Shown piece by piece: positions 60,198 through 64,000 of a stretch of 64,000 nt of DNA. This stretch comes from Burkholderia mayonis. GTDB taxonomy: Bacteria > Pseudomonadota > Gammaproteobacteria > Burkholderiales > Burkholderiaceae. Below the pieces are notes generated by a model, which was given only the letters and a program-made list of their open reading frames with translations, was not told where the DNA came from and ran no database searches. How positions within the stretch are numbered: position 1 is the stretch's first letter; the number at the start of each line of letters is the position of its first letter. Where the stretch lies: assembly GCF_001523745.2 (NCBI RefSeq), contig NZ_CP013386.1, forward strand, positions 2,170,001 to 2,234,000, given 5' to 3'. The position numbers and the translations under genes were made by a program.

Positions 60198-62399
60198 ATG
60201 CCAGCCGCCTCCCCCGCTTCCACCCCGCCGCCGCAATCGGCCGGCGCCGCGTTCGTCGCGTCGATGAGCGACTGGGCGCACACCGACGGCGCCGCATGGC
60301 TCTATCTCGCGAAGGCGCTCGTCGCCGCGTTCCTCGCGCTCGGCGTGTCGATGGTCCTCGACCTGCCCGCGCCGAAGACCGCGATGACGACCGTGTTCAT
60401 CGTGATGCAGCCGCAAAGCGGTGCGGTGTTCGCGAAGAGCTTCTACCGGCTCATCGGCACGTTCGTCGGCCTGACCGCGACGCTCACGCTCATCGGCCTG
60501 TTCCCGCAGCAGCCGGTGCTGTTCCTCCTCGCGGTCGCGCTGTGGGTCGCCGTGTGCACGGCGGGCGCCGCGCGCAATCGCAACTTCCGCAGCTACGGAT
60601 TCCTGCTCGCCGGCTACACGGCCGCGCTGATCGGCCTGCCCGCGTCGCAGCATCCCGACGGCGCGTTCATGACCGCGATGACGCGGGTGTCCGAGATCTC
60701 GGTCGGCATCCTGTCGGCGGGCATCGTGAGCGCGCTGATCTTCCCGCAGTACACGGGCGAACAGATGCGCACGACGGTGCGCCAGCGCTTCGGCGCGTTC
60801 GTCGATTACGTCGCGGCCGCGCTCGCGGGCGCGCTCGACCGTTCGAAGATCGAGAGCGTCCATACGCGCTTCGTCGCGGACGTCGTCGGCTTCGAGTCCG
60901 CGCGCAGCATGGCCGTGTTCGAGAACCCGGACACGCGGATGCGCAGCGGCCGGCTGTCGCGCCTCAACAGCGAGTTCATGACCGCGTCGAGCCGCTTCCA
61001 CGCGCTGCATCAGCTGATGAACCGGCTGCACGCGACGAGCGCGCAGGCGGTCGACGCGCTCGAGCCGTACTTCCGCGAGATCGCGCCGCTCCTGTCGAAG
61101 GACGGCGAGCACGTGCGCACGTCCGCCGACGCCGCGGGCGCGGCCGAGCAACTGCTCGCGTATCGCGACGCGCTGCCGCGCCGCGTCCGCGCGACGCGCG
61201 CCGAGCACGAGACGCAGCCCGGCTTTCCGCTCCTCGACTTCGACACCGCGTCCGAGCTGCTGTACCGCTTCATCACCGATCTGCACGCGTACGCGGCGAC
61301 CTATGCGTCGCTCGCCGCGAGCACGCACGAGCGCGAGCGCTGGATCGAGCGCTACGAGCCGCGCACGAACGCGACGGCCGCGCTGATCGCGGGCATCCGC
61401 ACCGCGAGCGTGATGCTGCTCCTGAGCGTGTTCTGGATCGAGAGCGCGTGGCCGAGCGGCGTGATGCTCGTGCTGAACGCGGCGGCCGTGTGCGCGCTCG
61501 CGTCGTCGTCGCCGCAGCCGACCAAGATGGCCGCGCAGATGGCGATCGGCACCGCGTTCGGGGTCGTCATGGGCTTCGTGCTGATGTTCGGCGTCTATCC
61601 GCACATCGACGGCTTCGTGCTGCTGTGCGCGGCGCTCGCGCCGTTCCTCGCGCCCGGCGTGTTTCTGTCGCTCAAGCCGAAGTACGCGGGCTGCGGCGCG
61701 GGCTACCTGATCTTCTTCTGCACGCTCGCCGGCCCGGAGAACGTCACGCATTACGATCCGGTCGGCTTCATGAACGACGCGCTCGCGCTCGTGCTGTCGA
61801 TGATCGTTGCGGCGATCGCGTTCGCGGTGCTGTTCCCGCCGAGCGCGCCGTGGCTCAAGAAGCGCCTGTTCGCCGATCTGCGCCATCAGGCGATCGCTGC
61901 GTGCCATGCTCGCCTCGCGGGGCTGCGCACGCGCTTCGAGAGCGGCGCGCGCGATCTGATGTTCCAGGCGCACGGACTGTCGGCCGACCAGCCCGACGCG
62001 CAGCGCGACGCGTTGCGCTGGATGTTCGCGGTGCTCGAGACCGGCAACGCGGTGATCGATTTGCGCCACGAGCTCGCGACGCTGCCGCGCGATCCGCGCT
62101 ACGCGGCGACGATGCCGTGGCGGCGCGCGATCGAGTCGGCGCGCGACGCGCTCGCCGCGCTGTTCGGCAAGCCGACGCCCGCGCGCTTCGACGCGGCGCT
62201 CGCGGCCGCCGTCGAAGCGATCGCCGCGACCCAGCAGGCGCTCGTCACGTTCGCGCCGCCGCGCGAAGAGCGTCATCAGATGCAGCGGATCCTATCGCAA
62301 CTGCATTTCGTGCGCACCGCGCTGCTCGATCCCGAATCGCCGTTCGCCGCGCTCAACGGCGGGCGTGTGCCGCCCGCCCAACAAGGAGCTCCATCATGA
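60198..62399 (+). CDS. FUSC/AaeB-family aromatic-acid efflux transporter
   Basis: 733 residues. Two sets of membrane helices (about 35-190 and 390-540) separated by a soluble domain, the layout of AaeB and YccS-like proteins. Motifs APKTAMTTVFIVMQPQSGAVFAKSFYRLIGT and, in the second half, WPSGVMLVLNAAAVCALASSSPQPTKMA. AaeB exports hydroxylated aromatic acids. The start at 60198 follows accgaggagccgatc. It overlaps the following small gene. Confidence 0.92.
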   Translation: MPAASPASTPPPQSAGAAFVASMSDWAHTDGAAWLYLAKALVAAFLALGVSMVLDLPAPKTAMTTVFIVMQPQSGAVFAKSFYRLIGTFVGLTATLTLIGLFPQQPVLFLLAVALWVAVCTAGAARNRNFRSYGFLLAGYTAALIGLPASQHPDGAFMTAMTRVSEISVGILSAGIVSALIFPQYTGEQMRTTVRQRFGAFVDYVAAALAGALDRSKIESVHTRFVADVVGFESARSMAVFENPDTRMRSGRLSRLNSEFMTASSRFHALHQLMNRLHATSAQAVDALEPYFREIAPLLSKDGEHVRTSADAAGAAEQLLAYRDALPRRVRATRAEHETQPGFPLLDFDTASELLYRFITDLHAYAATYASLAASTHERERWIERYEPRTNATAALIAGIRTASVMLLLSVFWIESAWPSGVMLVLNAAAVCALASSSPQPTKMAAQMAIGTAFGVVMGFVLMFGVYPHIDGFVLLCAALAPFLAPGVFLSLKPKYAGCGAGYLIFFCTLAGPENVTHYDPVGFMNDALALVLSMIVAAIAFAVLFPPSAPWLKKRLFADLRHQAIAACHARLAGLRTRFESGARDLMFQAHGLSADQPDAQRDALRWMFAVLETGNAVIDLRHELATLPRDPRYAATMPWRRAIESARDALAALFGKPTPARFDAALAAAVEAIAATQQALVTFAPPREERHQMQRILSQLHFVRTALLDPESPFAALNGGRVPPAQQGAPS

Positions 62400-62599
62400 T
62401 GCCGCGCGACCTCGCCATCCTCGACGCGTACGTGCCGACCGTCGTGCTGATGTTCGTCATCGGCGCGTTCGCGACCTGGCTGATCGACCGCCTGCTCGCT
62501 TATACGGGCCTCTACCGCGTCGTCTGGCACCCGTCGCTGTTCCGGGCGAGTCTCCTCGTCTGCATTTGCGGCGGACTCAGTCTCGCCGTCTACCGTTGA
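62396..62599 (+). CDS. DUF1656 (AaeX-like) small membrane protein
   Basis: 67 residues with two membrane helices (VPTVVLMFVIGAFATWLID and LLVCICGGLSLAVYR) and the conserved YRVVWHPSLFR in between, as in AaeX. Start overlaps the FUSC gene stop (62397-62399). Always found in this operon type; its role is unknown. Confidence 0.9.
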   Translation: MMPRDLAILDAYVPTVVLMFVIGAFATWLIDRLLAYTGLYRVVWHPSLFRASLLVCICGGLSLAVYR

Positions 62600-62600
62600 T

Positions 62601-63494
62601 ATGAATCGAATCATGCTCTTGCGAAAACTCTTCGGCTTCGTCGCGACAGCCGCCATCCTGATCGTCGCGATCCTGATCGGGCGCACGCTGTGGATCCATT
62701 ACATGGACGAGCCCTGGACCCGCGACGGCCGCGTGCGCGCGGAGATCGTCAACGTCGCGCCGGACGTGTCGGGCGCGGTCGTCGAGCTGCCGGTGCGCGA
62801 CAACCAGCCCGTGAAGAAAGGCGACCTCGTGATGCAGATCGACCCGTCGCACTACCAGATCGCGGTCGAGCAGGCGCAGGCGGCCGTCGCCGCCCGCCGC
62901 GCCGAGCTGCAGATGCGCCGCGCCGACGCCGCGCGCCGCGCGGACCTCGACGCGCTCGTCGTGTCGAAGGAAAACCGCGAGAACTCGGTGCAAACCGCGT
63001 CGAGCGCCGAGGCGCAGTATCAGCAGGCGATCGCCGCGCTCGACGCCGCGAAGCTCAATCTCGAGCGCACGCGCGTCGTCGCGCCGGTCGACGGCTACAT
63101 CACGAACCTGAGCGTGTTCAAGGGCGACTACGCGACGGCCGGCCAGGCGAAGCTCGCGATCGTCGACAGCCACTCGTTCTGGGTCTACGGCTACTTCGAG
63201 GAAACCAAGCTGCCGCGCGTGAAGATCGGCGCGAAGGCGCAGATGCGGCTCATGAGCGGCGGCGTGCTGAAAGGCCACGTCGAGAGCATCTCGCGCGGCA
63301 TCTACGACCGCGACAATCCGCAGAGCCGCGATCTCGTCGCCGACGTGAACCCGACGTTCAACTGGGTGCGGCTCGCGCAGCGCGTGCCGGTGCGCATCCA
63401 TATCGACGAAGTGCCGAAGGATCTCGTGCTGTCGGCCGGCACGACGTGCACGGTGATCGTCGAGCCGGACGACGGTGGCAAGCGCAAGTCGTAG
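62601..63494 (+). CDS. HlyD/AaeA-type efflux adaptor
   Basis: 297 residues. One N-terminal membrane helix, then the lipoyl halves (VAPDVSGAVVELPVRDNQPVKKGDLV and VVAPVDGYITNLSVFKGDYATAG) around a short coiled coil, and a beta-barrel. It is the last gene of the operon and links the FUSC transporter with the NodT channel. Starts 1 bp after the DUF1656 stop. Confidence 0.92.
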   Translation: MNRIMLLRKLFGFVATAAILIVAILIGRTLWIHYMDEPWTRDGRVRAEIVNVAPDVSGAVVELPVRDNQPVKKGDLVMQIDPSHYQIAVEQAQAAVAARRAELQMRRADAARRADLDALVVSKENRENSVQTASSAEAQYQQAIAALDAAKLNLERTRVVAPVDGYITNLSVFKGDYATAGQAKLAIVDSHSFWVYGYFEETKLPRVKIGAKAQMRLMSGGVLKGHVESISRGIYDRDNPQSRDLVADVNPTFNWVRLAQRVPVRIHIDEVPKDLVLSAGTTCTVIVEPDDGGKRKS

Positions 63495-63836
63495 GTCGTG
63501 GGTCGCGATTCGAATGCGGGCATGTCCGCGAAACGGCGCGCGGCATGAGAAAACGGCCAGGCGGGATTGCGCGCCGGCCGTCTTGCGTCAGGAGCGCTTG
63601 CTAGCAAGCCACGGCGGAAAGATTCGACGGCGAGCAGCAACATGCCTCGTCACTGGAGAGCACGACACGGCGCAATCGAGCGAGCGGAGGCGGCGACTTG
63701 CTCCGGCGCCGCCGCTTCGCAGCGCGCCGCGACGTCGAGCGCCGCGTTCGCGCCGGAGCCGTCAGGGCATCTCGGCCTGTCCGCCGCCGCGCGATGCGAT
63801 GCACGCGCGACAGCGAGCGAGCCGAGGCGCACCCGC
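63495..63836. other. Intergenic region, no gene seen
   Basis: About 340 bp between the adaptor stop and the convergent chemoreceptor. A GC hairpin (acggcc / ggccgt, about 63553-63580) lacks a T-run. Nothing else found. Confidence 0.45.
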
Positions 63837-64000
63837 TCAACCCGCCGCGTGCGCGGGCAAATGAAAGCGCCCGACCATCGCCTTCAGCATCTGCGCCTGC
63901 TCGTCGAGCGCGCGCGCGGCCGCGGCCGCCTCCTCGACGAGCGCCGCGTTCTGCTGCGTCCCCGCATCCATCTGCGTGACCGCGCGCTCGATCGCGTCGA
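63837..64000 (-). CDS. Methyl-accepting chemotaxis protein, C-terminal end (cut by window edge)
   Basis: The last 54 codons read DAIERAVTQMDAGTQQNAAL then VEEAAAAARALDEQAQMLKA and VGRFHLPAHAAG. TQQNAALVEEAAAAA is the conserved end of the chemoreceptor signalling domain, including the methylation helix MH2. The C-terminus has no CheR-tethering pentapeptide (ending AHAAG). The start lies outside the window. Confidence 0.9.
   Translation of the reverse strand, partial: DAIERAVTQMDAGTQQNAALVEEAAAAARALDEQAQMLKAMVGRFHLPAHAAG

Noticed and set aside
63553..63580. Terminator after the HlyD adaptor
   Set aside because: Short stem, large loop and no T-run.

Overview
The window is a high-GC chromosome segment from a beta-proteobacterium of the genus Burkholderia, most likely the B. 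pseudomallei/thailandensis group. This rests on three things: the rimP-nusA-infB-rbfA-truB and thrS-infC-rpmI-rplT-pheST-ihfA clusters with proteins that look typical of Burkholderia, the many perfect 9-bp tandem repeats, and lineage-typical pairs such as DUF2844/DUF3443. The species cannot be fixed from the sequence alone.

Layout. 1-2.8 kb: EmrAB-type drug efflux pair, cut by the left edge. 3.0-9.4 kb (minus): transcription/translation operon rimP-nusA-infB-rbfA-truB, with a strong promoter and a probable attenuator in its leader. 9.7-12.7 kb (minus): scpB-rluB. 13.2-18.0 kb: a LysR regulator, a stand-alone IS5-type N-terminal domain protein, several small exported or unknown proteins, a YdcF-like protein and an ABM monooxygenase. 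18.1-18.9 kb: a probable structured small RNA, then a relic of a group II intron reverse transcriptase. 19.0-22.2 kb: bamC and, divergently, a DUF2844-DUF3443 secreted pair. 22.5-26.4 kb: tRNA-Pro(GGG), an SDR and an internally duplicated lipoprotein. 26.6-34.8 kb (minus): merR, ihfA, pheT, pheS, rplT, rpmI, infC (apparent AUC start), thrS, tRNA-Val(GAC). 34.9-38.5 kb (minus): relA, a RidA-like protein, an alpha/beta hydrolase. 38.5-41.8 kb: a broken sulfide:quinone-oxidoreductase-like gene, scoAB and a PAS-LuxR regulator. 41.8-44.0 kb: an AT-richer patch and a secreted clan-A glycoside hydrolase. 44.0-51.7 kb: thioesterase, SDR, ETF:quinone oxidoreductase, aroC, an MFS-acyltransferase fusion, a CBS protein and an Mpo1-like protein. 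51.9-52.1 kb: 27 perfect copies of a 9-bp repeat touching the end of a YihY-type gene. 53.6-57.2 kb: wrbA, DUF2069, an FAD-linked oxidase, a metallophosphoesterase and an overlooked 57-residue gene. 57.3-63.5 kb: LysR plus a divergent AaeAB/FUSC-type tripartite efflux operon. The right edge cuts a chemoreceptor gene.

Most of the window is conserved core genome. The items most worth a second look are the DUF3443 protein (two DTGS/DSGS motifs and a pepsin-like ILG motif) with its DUF2844 partner, the promoter-to-terminator small RNA with an anti-Shine-Dalgarno loop at 18.1-18.3 kb, the rimP leader with a possible antiterminator, and the hypervariable 9-bp repeats beside or inside envelope-protein genes.
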